Source: Gemmatimonas sp. UBA7669 (GTDB taxonomy: Bacteria > Gemmatimonadota > Gemmatimonadetes > Gemmatimonadales > Gemmatimonadaceae). Taken from it: a stretch of 64,000 nucleotides of DNA. The stretch lies in assembly GCF_002483225.1 (NCBI RefSeq), contig NZ_DLHL01000011.1:186001-250000 (forward strand). Reading direction: 5' to 3'. Position 1 is the stretch's first letter; each line of letters starts with the position of its first letter. This document shows, one piece after another, positions 26,286 through 34,403 of this stretch. The position numbers were made by a program, and so were the translations under genes. The notes under the pieces are model-generated. The model worked only from the letters and a program-made list of their open reading frames with translations, had not been told where the DNA came from and did no database searches.

Positions 26286-27262
26286 GAAACCTCCGTCACG
26301 TCGAACGCGCCGCGCGGCTGGAGCTGCGTCGCATTGTTGAAGAAGCCCACGATACCGGTGATGTCATAGCACTTGCCGGCTTCGAAGCGGGCCGTCCCGA
26401 TGGTGGTGTTGGCATTGCCGTCGAGGCGTACCTGCGCCGCGCCGCTGCCGTCGTTGATGGGCGCGTTGCCACTGGCAAACGCACCAACGGTCACACGACG
26501 CACACGCACCAGCCGGCCCACGTTGGGCGCCAGCGGATTGGTGGTCGCGGCCAATTGCGCCGTGGTGAGTTGCACCGCGTCGGGCACCGTGGCCCCACGT
26601 TTGATGTTCGGCGCGACGCGCGGCGACGTGATCTGCAGCTGGGTGTTGAAGGTGGCCAGCGTACCCGTCACCTCGATGCTGTCGCCTTCCTGCAGACCGA
26701 GGCTCGCCGGCACACCGAACACCTGGATGCCGCCGGTCGGGTCCTGCAGGTACAGGTTGTCGTTGGCCGCACGGTAGCGTCCGGGCTGCGCGGTCACGAT
26801 GCCGGCAATGGTCACGCTCGCACCCTGCGCGGCCTGCTTGGCCACGTTGACACGAATGACACAACCGAACTTGAGCGGCGTCGGCACGAACGTGGCTTCG
26901 TTCGCATACACACTGGGCGCCGCACCACACCACACGAAGTTGCCGGCCACGATGGCCGAGCTGCGGACGACGTCGAGGTCGTGTGTGCCCACCGGCACCG
27001 CGATTTCGTAGCGGCCGTTGGCGCCAGACACCGCCTGTCCGAGCACACGCGTGGTGCCGCGGTCGAGCACGCGCACCGTGACGCCGGGCATGATGGAGTC
27101 GCCCGCCGTGGGCGTGTACACGTTGTTGTTGTCGCGATCGAAGAAGAGGATGCCGGACACCTGGCCCGTTTCCTCGAGCGCCGTTACCGGGGCCGGATCT
27201 TCGACACAGGCGGCGCTGAGCACCGCACCAAGCATCAGGAGACTGGTTCGCATGCGGGTCAT
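26276..27262 (-). CDS. OB-fold lipoprotein with SdrD-like domain
   Basis: 328 residues. The lipoprotein signal MLGAVLSAAC has Cys19. An SdrD-type B-repeat-like domain follows (ILFFDRDNNNVYTPTAGD), then an OB-fold of the surface-nuclease-associated YhcR/DUF5689 type (VTIAGIVTAQPGRY, LYLQDPTGGIQVFG, GDSIEVTGTLATFN) and a second related module near the C-terminus (LVRVRRVTVGAF, CYDITGIVGFFN). OB-folds of this class accompany extracellular nucleases and are thought to bind nucleic acid. The start overlaps the previous gene by 4 nt (ATGA), and its stop overlaps the receptor start, so the three genes are one unit. Confidence 0.82.
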   Translation of the reverse strand: MTRMRTSLLMLGAVLSAACVEDPAPVTALEETGQVSGILFFDRDNNNVYTPTAGDSIMPGVTVRVLDRGTTRVLGQAVSGANGRYEIAVPVGTHDLDVVRSSAIVAGNFVWCGAAPSVYANEATFVPTPLKFGCVIRVNVAKQAAQGASVTIAGIVTAQPGRYRAANDNLYLQDPTGGIQVFGVPASLGLQEGDSIEVTGTLATFNTQLQITSPRVAPNIKRGATVPDAVQLTTAQLAATTNPLAPNVGRLVRVRRVTVGAFASGNAPINDGSGAAQVRLDGNANTTIGTARFEAGKCYDITGIVGFFNNATQLQPRGAFDVTEVSCQ

Positions 27263-29169
27263 GGCGTCACATCCGCGGCCGAGCGCGGCTTGATCTGCGC
27301 CGTGCCGTTGAACTGAGTGAGAATGCCGGTCACGGTGTACGTGTTGCCGACAACGAAGTTGCTGCGCGAGAGACCGCGCAGCGGACCGCCCACGCGCACC
27401 TGCAGCGTGACGCCGTCCACCGTACCGGTCACCGTGAAGGCCGTGGCCGTACCGGTCTGCACCGTGGTGACGGTGAAGCCGGCAATGCGCACGAGTTGGC
27501 CTTCATTGGTGCGGGCGGCGGCCTGGGCCGCTGTCACGGTCACTGGCGTGAGCGCCGCTACAGCACCGGTGCGCACCACCGTCGGCGTACCCAGCTGAAG
27601 CTGTCCGCTGAAGGCACTGCGTGAACCCGTGACTTCCACCAGTGCGCCAACCGGCAGCGTGGTGCTGTCGGCAGTGGGCACACTGAACACGGCGATGCCG
27701 CCCGTGGCGTCCTGCACCCAGATCTCGGAGTTCACGTTGTTCGTGCCGCTCGTGAACGCGCCAGGTGCCGCCGACACGCGGCCGCTGATGGTATACGTGG
27801 TGTTGTTCACGCCCGACGTGCGCACCGTGCCAATGGGCGTGATGGGCACGCCCGCTTCGAGATCGGCAGCATCGCGAATCTTGATCTGCGCGATGGCGTT
27901 GAAGCGCGTGAGGATGCCGGTCACGTTGTAGCGGCTGCCAAGCGTGAAGCTGGCGCGCGAAAGGCCCGTCCCGGTACCGGCGACGCGAACTTCGAGCGTG
28001 TCGCCCGCCGCATCCGTGGTGAGCACCGTGAACGCTGCGCCCGTGCCGGTCGGGATGTTGATGACCGTGAGATTGGGCACGCGGACCAGTTGGCCATCGC
28101 GCTGCAGGGTCTTGGCCTGCGCCGCGCTCTGCGCCACCGGCACCACCGGCGTGCCGGCGCCCAGATTGCGCACCCGCGTCACCGTGACCTGCGACTGCGC
28201 GCTGAACACGCTGCGCGTGCCCGTGATTTCGAGCTGGTCGCCGAGGCGATACTGCGCACTGTCGGCCGTCGGTACGCTGAAGGCCGCAATGCCGCCCGTC
28301 GCATCCTGCACCCAGATCTCGGAGTTCACACCACCCGAGCCCGACGTGAAGCGACCCGGTCGCACGGTGAGGTTGCCCACAATGGCCACCGTGGCGCCCA
28401 CGGCGCGTGCGCGTGCTTCGGCAATGGGTATGATGAGCGCGCCGGTGAACACACCGTTGACCGACGCCGTGGCGCCGGCCGCCACACTCACGGTGCGCGA
28501 CGCGCCATCGGCGTAGGCAATCGTGGCCGGATTCTCGAGCGCCACCGTGTAGCTGCCGGGCGCGAGGAAGTCGAAGCGGAAGGCCCCCTGCTCATCCGCG
28601 AGCACCGAGTCGAGCCGTGCGCTACCGCGGCGCAGCACGGCAAACAGGCCCGCGCCGGGCGTGTCGCCCGTGCTGAACGTGCCGTTGCCGTCATCGTCAC
28701 GGAAAATGCGACCGCTGATGGTGCCCGGCAGCCAACCGTAGCGCACATCGTCCGCGCGCACATCCCCGGTGGCACTGACCACCACGCGCGGCGCAGTGGT
28801 GGTGGTGAGCACGGCGCCGGCGGGCACCGTGGTCGGCAGGGTGAGGGTGTAGGCGCCCGGCGCGACCTGCGCAAACGCCGCCACGCCATTGGCGCCTGAG
28901 GTGGCCGCGAGCGCGGTGCCGCTGCCGGCATCCGTGGGCGCGAGGGTCAGGGCGACGCCGGCCAGACCACTGTCCGCCGCAGTAAAGGAGCCGCTGTTGT
29001 CGCGGTCGAGATAGACGCGAATGTTCACGTCTGCCGACCGACCCGGAGGCGCGACCGCCTCGTTGCAGGCCGCCAGCATCATCGCGGCGGCACCGCACAG
29101 GCCCGGGAGAAGCGCCCGTCCGCGCCAGCGCGCGATCGGGACTCCTGCGGGAGGATTCGAAAAGGGCAT
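27259..29169 (-). CDS. lipoprotein with SdrD-like and repeated OB-fold domains
   Basis: 636 residues from the ATG that opens a lipoprotein signal (GAAAMMLAAC, Cys35); the upstream extension of the frame is antisense sequence. Two SdrD/Cna-B-like modules come first (VNIRVYLDRDNSGSFTAAD; ISGRIFRDDDGNGTFSTGD). Two near-identical OB-fold units follow, each with VNSEIWVQDATGGIA and FSVPTADS, and each followed by a smaller OB-like module ending in YNVTGILTRFN or YTVTGILTQFN. It is probably surface-exposed and possibly binds nucleic acid. It is the first gene of the operon with the second OB-fold lipoprotein and the TonB receptor. Confidence 0.82.
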   Translation of the reverse strand: MPFSNPPAGVPIARWRGRALLPGLCGAAAMMLAACNEAVAPPGRSADVNIRVYLDRDNSGSFTAADSGLAGVALTLAPTDAGSGTALAATSGANGVAAFAQVAPGAYTLTLPTTVPAGAVLTTTTAPRVVVSATGDVRADDVRYGWLPGTISGRIFRDDDGNGTFSTGDTPGAGLFAVLRRGSARLDSVLADEQGAFRFDFLAPGSYTVALENPATIAYADGASRTVSVAAGATASVNGVFTGALIIPIAEARARAVGATVAIVGNLTVRPGRFTSGSGGVNSEIWVQDATGGIAAFSVPTADSAQYRLGDQLEITGTRSVFSAQSQVTVTRVRNLGAGTPVVPVAQSAAQAKTLQRDGQLVRVPNLTVINIPTGTGAAFTVLTTDAAGDTLEVRVAGTGTGLSRASFTLGSRYNVTGILTRFNAIAQIKIRDAADLEAGVPITPIGTVRTSGVNNTTYTISGRVSAAPGAFTSGTNNVNSEIWVQDATGGIAVFSVPTADSTTLPVGALVEVTGSRSAFSGQLQLGTPTVVRTGAVAALTPVTVTAAQAAARTNEGQLVRIAGFTVTTVQTGTATAFTVTGTVDGVTLQVRVGGPLRGLSRSNFVVGNTYTVTGILTQFNGTAQIKPRSAADVTP

Positions 29170-29300
29170 GCGAGAGTTGGAAAGAGCTGCGTACGTTCCA
29201 GCGGATGACGGCACCCGTGCACACGGGATTGCCGACTCGGGAAAACAAACAGCCGAGAGTCGGAGCCCGGGGCGCGGGGTGTCACAAGGGCGTAACGGCC

Positions 29301-29306
29301 TACAAT
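29301..29306 (+). promoter_or_regulatory. candidate -10 in divergent region before the amidase
   Basis: TACAAT is the most -10-like hexamer in the 225-nt divergent gap (29170-29394) between the OB-fold operon and the amidase. The sequence at -35 distance (ggtgtc) is a poor match. Nothing else recognisable is present in this gap. Confidence 0.3.
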
Positions 29307-29394
29307 ATGAACGCGAAGCCGTCCCAATGGGTGCCGGCTTATCGTTCGCCACCGAACGGTTACCCTCGCCTCTCCCCACCACCGTCGCCCCGCC

Positions 29395-30366
29395 ATGCCG
29401 ACCACGTTCTTCACCTGGTGGCTCGTGCTCGCCACCCATCTGGTTGGACCAGGCAATTACTCGGCGCAGCCTACTTCGCCGGAGGGGACGCAACACCGCC
29501 TGCCCCCAGGCGTCATTTCGCACACCACCTGGCAGGCCCAAGCCCCGCTGGGTCATGCGGCAGATGCCATGCGGCGCAATAAGAAGGCCGGAGAGTCGCT
29601 GCAGTTTCACGACCTCACGGTGACCGTGCTGCGCGTAGCGACGGACTCCAGTGGGCAAACGCCGGTCGATCAGGCGCTGCTCCGTCTCGAAGCCGATGGG
29701 CAGCGACACGAACGCCTCGTGCGCGAGACCGAAGCCTACAACTGGAATGGTCGCCATCTGGCCGTGGTGGCGATTTACGGTCCCGGTGAGCTGGGGGCAG
29801 GACTTGTAGCCCTCGAAGTGGCCACGCTGTCCTCGCTGCCCGCGTCCATTGCCAACGCCACTACGGCTGGCGGGGCGGACCGACGCCTGCGCATTCCGCA
29901 TGTCATCACGCACGTCACGCTGCATCATACCGGCGACGCGCGGGTGCTGCGCCCCGACGAGGACCCGGGGCAGCGCCTGCGCAACCTGCAGGCCTGGGGC
30001 GCGCGCGAGCGCAACTGGTGGGATGTCCCCTACCACTTCCTGCTCGACCTCGAAGGCGACGTGTACGAGGGTCGCGACTGGCGCTTCATGGGGGAGACCA
30101 ACACCACCTACGATCCATCCGGTCACTTCCTCATCAGCATGATCGGCAACTACGACCAGCAGGAGCCGTCAGCGCAGCAACTGGCCGCCATTGCCGATCT
30201 CATGGCCTGGGCGCTGCGCGTCAACAACCTGCCGGTCGACCGTATCGGGGGGCACTACCACTATGCACAGACGGGCTGTCCGGGTGTGCACCTCCGGCGC
30301 TATCTCGAAGACGGCACACTGCGCCGTATGGTGAGCGAACGGCTCACGCGCGCCGCGGGCGGCTGA
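29395..30366 (+). CDS. N-acetylmuramoyl-L-alanine amidase (amidase_2/PGRP fold)
   Basis: 323 residues. After a signal-like N-terminus and a 130-residue beta-rich region, the C-terminal half matches amidase_2. ITHVTLHHTGD supplies the first zinc His, WWDVPYHFLLDLEGDVYEGRDW is the classic PGRP core, and GGHYHYAQTGCPG supplies the second His and the Cys zinc ligands. It would cleave the amide between N-acetylmuramate and L-Ala in peptidoglycan, in the periplasm or outside. Its 3' end overlaps the convergent DUF4199 gene by 23 nt. Confidence 0.92.
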   Translation: MPTTFFTWWLVLATHLVGPGNYSAQPTSPEGTQHRLPPGVISHTTWQAQAPLGHAADAMRRNKKAGESLQFHDLTVTVLRVATDSSGQTPVDQALLRLEADGQRHERLVRETEAYNWNGRHLAVVAIYGPGELGAGLVALEVATLSSLPASIANATTAGGADRRLRIPHVITHVTLHHTGDARVLRPDEDPGQRLRNLQAWGARERNWWDVPYHFLLDLEGDVYEGRDWRFMGETNTTYDPSGHFLISMIGNYDQQEPSAQQLAAIADLMAWALRVNNLPVDRIGGHYHYAQTGCPGVHLRRYLEDGTLRRMVSERLTRAAGG

Positions 30367-30862
30367 GCAGGCCCGCCGAAATCAGCACCGCCAGCAACCC
30401 AACCGGCAGCGGCTCGAGAAACGTGAACCCGATGTTCACCAGCGGGTTCTTGTACATCTCGGCGAACTGCGTCATCTCCGCCTGCGTGGCCGCGACCTCG
30501 GCTTCGCTGGCGCCCGCCGCGCGCATCTTCCGCACCTGATAGTCGCCGTACACCTGGGCAAAATCGGGCTTGAACTTGTAGTAGATCACTTCCCACGTGG
30601 CTACATAGCAGCAGGTGGCCACCAGCATGATGAGTGCCCCCACCTTGGCGGCGGGCCAGAACGCAATGCGCCCGCCCGCTTCGGTGTCGCGATAGCGCCG
30701 GATGCCCACATAAACGAGCAGGAAGGCCATCACCATGCCGGTGTAGCCAAAGTAGGCGCCGTACTCCATCCAGAAGTCCCCTTCGAAGGGGACGAGGACG
30801 AGCATCATGGCGGACATGATGGCCCCGGCAATGAGGCCAAACGTGACGACGATCTTGCGCAT
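30344..30862 (-). CDS. DUF4199 family membrane protein
   Basis: 172 residues with four hydrophobic helices. The blocks YGAYFGYTGMVMAFLLVYVGIRRYRD, GALIMLVATCCYVATWEVIYY and the C-terminal PLPVGLLAVLISAGLL are typical of DUF4199. The periplasmic or cytoplasmic loop between helices 3 and 4 is charged (QVRKMRAAGASEAEVAA). Its function is unknown. The start at 30862 has GGAG seven bases upstream. It follows the membrane LuxR-type regulator on the same strand across a repeat-rich 162-nt gap, and the two families commonly sit together. Confidence 0.88.
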   Translation of the reverse strand: MRKIVVTFGLIAGAIMSAMMLVLVPFEGDFWMEYGAYFGYTGMVMAFLLVYVGIRRYRDTEAGGRIAFWPAAKVGALIMLVATCCYVATWEVIYYKFKPDFAQVYGDYQVRKMRAAGASEAEVAATQAEMTQFAEMYKNPLVNIGFTFLEPLPVGLLAVLISAGLLSRPRRA

Positions 30863-30928
30863 GCAGACTCCGGTTTGGGGTTCGCCGGCCAACTTGGGTG
30901 GGAGGGCGCGGGTCGTCAGTCGCCCGAA

Positions 30929-30965
30929 CGGGTGATTTTGTGGGGAGTTGTTGCAAAATCACCCG
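30929..30965. promoter_or_regulatory. 12-bp perfect inverted repeat, hairpin or operator
   Basis: cgggtgattttg (30929-30940) and caaaatcacccg (30954-30965) are perfect complements with a 13-nt spacer. The element lies after the LuxR-type gene and before the DUF4199 gene (both minus strand), so it could be an intra-operon terminator or a binding site. Confidence 0.6.
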
Positions 30966-30999
30966 AATGGATGACCCGAATGGATGACCCGAACGGATG
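30961..30999. repeat. 3 x 13-bp direct repeats
   Basis: Three copies of acccgaatggatg (the third has one change), followed by a shortened fourth (accggatg). They abut and overlap the right arm of the inverted repeat at 30929-30965. Confidence 0.9.
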
Positions 31000-31024
31000 A
31001 CCGGATGACCTGGAGTCGACGGGA

Positions 31025-31495
31025 TCAGGGAATGAGTCGCAGCTGCTGACCACGCTGCACGGCTTGCGTGCGACGTCGTACCTCCAGCTTGTCGAAGAGG
31101 CGACTCGCGTGTGTCTTGACCGTATTCTCGCTGACGAACAGGCGTTCCGCGATTTCGCGATTGCTGAGGCCTTCGGCCAGAAGCCCCAGAATTTCCAGTT
31201 CGCGCGGGGTTACGCCGAGCGCCGCGACCTGATTGTCGTCGCGACTGAAGTCCGCCGCCGGTGCCTGCGTGACGGTGCCCGGCACCTCCCGCAGCTCGAT
31301 GCGCTCTTCCACCACCACCTTGGGGGTGGTGAGCCGCAGACCCACCCAAATGCCGACGGCGGCAAAGATGATGGCCAGCAGTGCGCCGTAGATCTCAAAG
31401 GAGTGGGTGAGTACCAGCCAGCGGTACTCCACCAATCGGAGGAGGACGATGAGCAGGCCGGCGGCCAGACCATACCAGAGCACGTGACGGCGCAT
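31025..31495 (-). CDS. membrane-anchored LuxR-type transcriptional regulator
   Basis: 156 residues. Two N-terminal transmembrane helices (WYGLAAGLLIVLLRLVEY; GALLAIIFAAVGIWVGLRL) precede a short linker and a C-terminal LuxR/GerE helix-turn-helix (VTPRELEILGLLAEGLSNRE, then IAERLFVSENTVKTHASRLF). There is no receiver domain. Direct membrane tethering suggests it senses a membrane state or a partner such as the adjacent DUF4199 protein (inference). The ATG at 31495 starts right at the first helix; the longer frame reaches into the CsaA gene. It lies 26 nt after CsaA. Confidence 0.9.
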   Translation of the reverse strand: MRRHVLWYGLAAGLLIVLLRLVEYRWLVLTHSFEIYGALLAIIFAAVGIWVGLRLTTPKVVVEERIELREVPGTVTQAPAADFSRDDNQVAALGVTPRELEILGLLAEGLSNREIAERLFVSENTVKTHASRLFDKLEVRRRTQAVQRGQQLRLIP

Positions 31496-31521
31496 GCGGT
31501 AAGTTGGGCCAGCCGATCGCG

Positions 31522-31887
31522 CTACAGCAACCGCGAGCCCAGTGGCACGTCCTGCTCGGGGATACAGAGCGCGACATGACCGTCGGCGTTGTGAAAGCCC
31601 GTCACCAGGCACTCGGACATGAAGGGGCCGATCTGCTTGCGCGGAAAGTTCACCACCGCCACGACCAGACGGCCCACCAGGTCCTCGGGCGAGTACAGCA
31701 CCGTGATCTGTGCGCTCGACTTGCGGATTCCGATCTCAGGCCCGAAATCCACTTGGAGCTTGTACGCCGGTTTGCGGGCTTCGGGAAACGGTTCAGCCGC
31801 CAGCACGCGTCCAACGCGCAGTTCCACACGCATGAAGTCGTCCCAGGTGATTTCCTGACGCGCGCCGTCTTCGGCAGCAGGGCTCAT
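31522..31887 (-). CDS. csaA: CsaA-like tRNA-binding domain protein
   Basis: 121 residues, close to the usual CsaA length of about 110. The tRNA-binding OB-fold is clear: FMRVELRVGRVLAAEPFPEARKPAYKL, IGIRKSSAQI, VVAVVNFPRKQIGPFMSECL. CsaA is a cytoplasmic homodimer with chaperone-like and RNA-binding activity. The start at 31887 removes a non-conserved extension. It is divergent from the DUF4287/DUF5655 gene. Confidence 0.9.
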   Translation of the reverse strand: MSPAAEDGARQEITWDDFMRVELRVGRVLAAEPFPEARKPAYKLQVDFGPEIGIRKSSAQITVLYSPEDLVGRLVVAVVNFPRKQIGPFMSECLVTGFHNADGHVALCIPEQDVPLGSRLL

Positions 31888-31940
31888 AGCAGTCTCCACA
31901 TCTGAAGTTGTTTCCTGAACGGTCAGCGGAGAAACTAGCC

Positions 31941-32513
31941 ATGGCAGATCTCGACAAGGCACTGGCCACCCAACTGGTCAACATCCAGCAGCGCGCGGGC
32001 AAGTCGCTCGACGAGTTGGCACAGATCATTCGGGGCAGCGGCCTCACTAAGCACGGCGAGCTCGTAGCCATGCTCAAGACGACGCTGGGCATGGGTCACG
32101 GTGACGCCAACACACTCGTGCACACGGTCAAGCAGGCGGTAGCCGCGCCGGCACCGGCAGCAGTTGGCGACGAGGCCGACGTGCTCAGCACGCTGTACGT
32201 CGGCCCCAAAGCGGCGCTGCGTCCAATTCATGAGGCCTTGCTTGCGATACTGAACGAGCTGGGCGAATTCGAGGCCGCGCCCAAGAAGACGTACGTCAGC
32301 TACCGCCGCAAGAAGCAGTTCTGCATGGTGGGTCCCGCCACCAACACGCGTGTCGAAGTAGGACTCAACATGAAGGGCGTCGATGCCACCGATCGACTGG
32401 AAGCGCTGCCGGCCGGCCAGATGTGTCAGTACAAGGTGCGCATCAGCGATGTGGCCCAGGTGGATGCGGATCTGCGAGGCTGGCTGTCGCTTGCGTTTGC
32501 CGCGGCGGGCTGA
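31941..32513 (+). CDS. DUF4287 and DUF5655 domain protein, paralog A
   Basis: 190 residues. The N-terminal 65 residues match DUF4287 (TQLVNIQQRAGKSLDELAQI, LTKHGELVAMLKTTLGMGHG, then DANTLV). The C-terminal 110 match DUF5655 (PKKTYVSYRRKKQFCMVGPA, TRVEVGLNMKG), a small alpha/beta domain with an aromatic/basic core that is thought to bind nucleic acid or protein. Function unknown. A second copy of the same architecture lies at 60821-61405. The ATG has GGAG about 10 bases upstream. Its 3' end overlaps the convergent gene by 88 nt. Confidence 0.88.
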   Translation: MADLDKALATQLVNIQQRAGKSLDELAQIIRGSGLTKHGELVAMLKTTLGMGHGDANTLVHTVKQAVAAPAPAAVGDEADVLSTLYVGPKAALRPIHEALLAILNELGEFEAAPKKTYVSYRRKKQFCMVGPATNTRVEVGLNMKGVDATDRLEALPAGQMCQYKVRISDVAQVDADLRGWLSLAFAAAG

Positions 32514-33019
32514 GGCCTTTCGAATCGGGGCGCTTCACGCCGCCCCGACACGACGAAGGGTGGCACATCGATGCTGATGCCCGGCAGGTGCATGAACAGC
32601 GTGCCACGCAGCTCGTCGCCGGTGATCAGCACGCGCCAATCGCTATAGGCTGTCATGGGCATTTGCTGACCGGCGGCGCTCACCTGCGAGTTGACGGTCT
32701 GGGTGAAGACCAGCGTGTCCCCCTGCCACTGGGCCGGAAAGGAATGCACCTCACTGCTGGGCTGGCCATCGGCGCGCTGCGTCATCTCCAGTCGAACTGA
32801 CGTGGAATCGCCTTGCGCAATTACCTCGAGCACCGCTTTGGCTTCACCGCGGATACGCACGGGACCATCGCTGCTCTCCGGCTTCCACTGTACCTGGAAA
32901 CGGCCACTGCGCTGACCGCCATCTTGCGCACGGAGCGTGTATGGCGCCGCGCCACCCAGCAGCGTGACTGTGTACAGCAGCAACCCAGAGGGGAAGAAGC
33001 GGTTGAATATCGGGATCAT
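32426..33019 (-). CDS. exported hypothetical protein
   Basis: 197 residues with a signal peptide (GLLLYTVTLLGGAAPYTLRAQ) and a mature region of alternating beta strands (VRIRGEAKAVLEVI, SVRLEMTQRADGQ, GTLFMHLPGISIDVPPFVVSG). I do not recognise a family. It is probably a small periplasmic or secreted beta-sandwich. The C-terminal 29 residues, rich in Ser/Arg, lie within the 88-nt overlap with the DUF5655 gene. They may be poorly conserved, and the true end may be disputable, but the signal peptide and strand pattern support a real gene. Confidence 0.65.
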   Translation of the reverse strand: MIPIFNRFFPSGLLLYTVTLLGGAAPYTLRAQDGGQRSGRFQVQWKPESSDGPVRIRGEAKAVLEVIAQGDSTSVRLEMTQRADGQPSSEVHSFPAQWQGDTLVFTQTVNSQVSAAGQQMPMTAYSDWRVLITGDELRGTLFMHLPGISIDVPPFVVSGRREAPRFERPQPAAANASDSQPRRSASTWATSLMRTLY

Positions 33020-33225
33020 GGCCTGGGAAGTGGTGAGGTTCCCGGAAGGCTACGCTGGCCTCGCGTTCCCACGCGCATGATTGGGCTCAACAGCCCATCG
33101 ACCGTGACCGACGGCTACTTTGGCGGCGTTGCCCGTCCGGATAAACCCCAGCCCGCCCACCGGCATCCAAGCGGGCAGACGACTCTCCCTTCTGGTTGGA
33201 TGTACCTCTGGTTGCACCGCAAACC

Positions 33226-33789
33226 GTGACCGACGCCCGCATCGACGGCTCCGCCGCCGATGATATCCGCGCCGCCCGAGAGGGCGATGCGGGCGCATTC
33301 GCACGATTGTATGAGGCACACGTGCAGCCACTCTTCGCGTTCTGCCTCGGCCTCACCGGCAATCGCCAGGCCGCCACGGAGCTCGTGCAGGACGCGTTTG
33401 TGCGCGCGTGGGAAGCGCTGCCCGGCTTTCGCGGTGAGAGCAGTTTCGGCACCTGGTTGCATCGTATTGCCGTCAACCTCATGCTCACCGATGCGCGCTC
33501 ATTCCGGCGACGGGCGCTGCGCGTGGCCATCGAGGCCGATCTTGGCGGCGACGGCACGTCGTCCCCTCTCGAGAACGTGCAGGCGGCGCCGTCCGACTCC
33601 GCCCTGCGTCTCGACATCGCGCAGGCCGTGTCCCGGCTGCCAGCCGGCGCGCGTGCGGTGTTCGTGCTGCACGACATCGCAGGCTATCCGCACGCCGACA
33701 TCGCCACACAGCTCGGCATTGCCGAGGGTACCTGCAAGGCCCATCTCTTTCGTGCGCGGCGCCTGCTGCGCGGGATGCTCGATCGATGA
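33226..33789 (+). CDS. ECF-type RNA polymerase sigma factor
   Basis: 187 residues from a GTG; an in-frame TTG at 33196 would add ten. Region 2 is strong: DIRAAREGDAGAFARLYEAH, TELVQDAFVRAWEALPGFR, FGTWLHRIAVNLMLTDARS. Region 4 follows (LPAGARAVFVLHDIAGYPHA, with helix-turn-helix GIAEGTCKAHLFRARRLL). It belongs to the RpoE-like group. The stop overlaps the next ATG by 4 nt, starting a coupled three-gene operon with a putative anti-sigma factor and a DUF4097 protein. No good ribosome site precedes either start, so the N-terminus is uncertain. Confidence 0.92.
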   Translation: MTDARIDGSAADDIRAAREGDAGAFARLYEAHVQPLFAFCLGLTGNRQAATELVQDAFVRAWEALPGFRGESSFGTWLHRIAVNLMLTDARSFRRRALRVAIEADLGGDGTSSPLENVQAAPSDSALRLDIAQAVSRLPAGARAVFVLHDIAGYPHADIATQLGIAEGTCKAHLFRARRLLRGMLDR

Positions 33790-34403
33790 CTGACTTCGAC
33801 GCTGAGGGCGCCGATCTGCGCGCGCGGTGGGACGCGGCCGCGCAATCCGATTCGCTTCGACCGACCGCTGACGAAGAGGCGGCCATGCGCCAGCATGTCC
33901 TCGCGGCCATTGCAGTGGTCAAGCCTGACAACACCCGGGCTCCTGAGCGGCGGCTCTCGCCAAATCAGCACGATCAGGGGCAGCACCAACAACAGTCGCG
34001 TAGACGCTGGGCCTTCGCGGCGTCGCTCGCGGCAGCGGCGGTACTTGTCGTGTCAGTCGTGCTGCGCGATGCGCCGCGCGATGCGCCGCGCGACTCGTCC
34101 GGCCATTCGGTTGCTGCCGTGTCGTCCGGCTCGTCGGTCGCGTCGGAGTCGACGCCCGTACCGGCTCCGGACGATGCCATGCGTGACGCGCTCGAGGCCG
34201 CCGGTTCCGCCCCCATGCGCACCGCGCTGCAATTGGCCAGCCGTGAGGCCTCGCCAGAATTCGCGGCGCTGGATGCCGCGGCCAACGAACTCGATGCCGA
34301 GCTGGCGCGCCATCCCGAGGACGCGGAGCTCCGTGCCTTTCGTGCCACACTCGATGCGCGACGTGAAGAGCTGACCCAGCGCATCAGGAGCGTGACGGAA
34401 TGA
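33786..34403 (+). CDS. putative membrane anti-sigma factor
   Basis: 205 residues. A charged N-terminal segment of about 75 residues, without a zinc-binding HxxxCxxC motif, is followed by one transmembrane helix (WAFAASLAAAAVLVVSVVL), a DAPR repeat, a Ser-rich linker and a C-terminal helical region (ELDAELARHPEDAELRAFRA). Position between a sigma factor and an exported DUF4097 protein, with ATGA overlaps on both sides, makes an anti-sigma role likely. Sequence alone does not prove it. Confidence 0.6.
   Translation: MTDFDAEGADLRARWDAAAQSDSLRPTADEEAAMRQHVLAAIAVVKPDNTRAPERRLSPNQHDQGQHQQQSRRRWAFAASLAAAAVLVVSVVLRDAPRDAPRDSSGHSVAAVSSGSSVASESTPVPAPDDAMRDALEAAGSAPMRTALQLASREASPEFAALDAAANELDAELARHPEDAELRAFRATLDARREELTQRIRSVTE
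34068..34091. repeat. 2 x 12-bp tandem repeat in the anti-sigma gene
   Basis: Two copies of gatgcgccgcgc, flanked by partial units, encode the DAPR-DAPR stretch just after the membrane helix, in frame. Confidence 0.9.
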
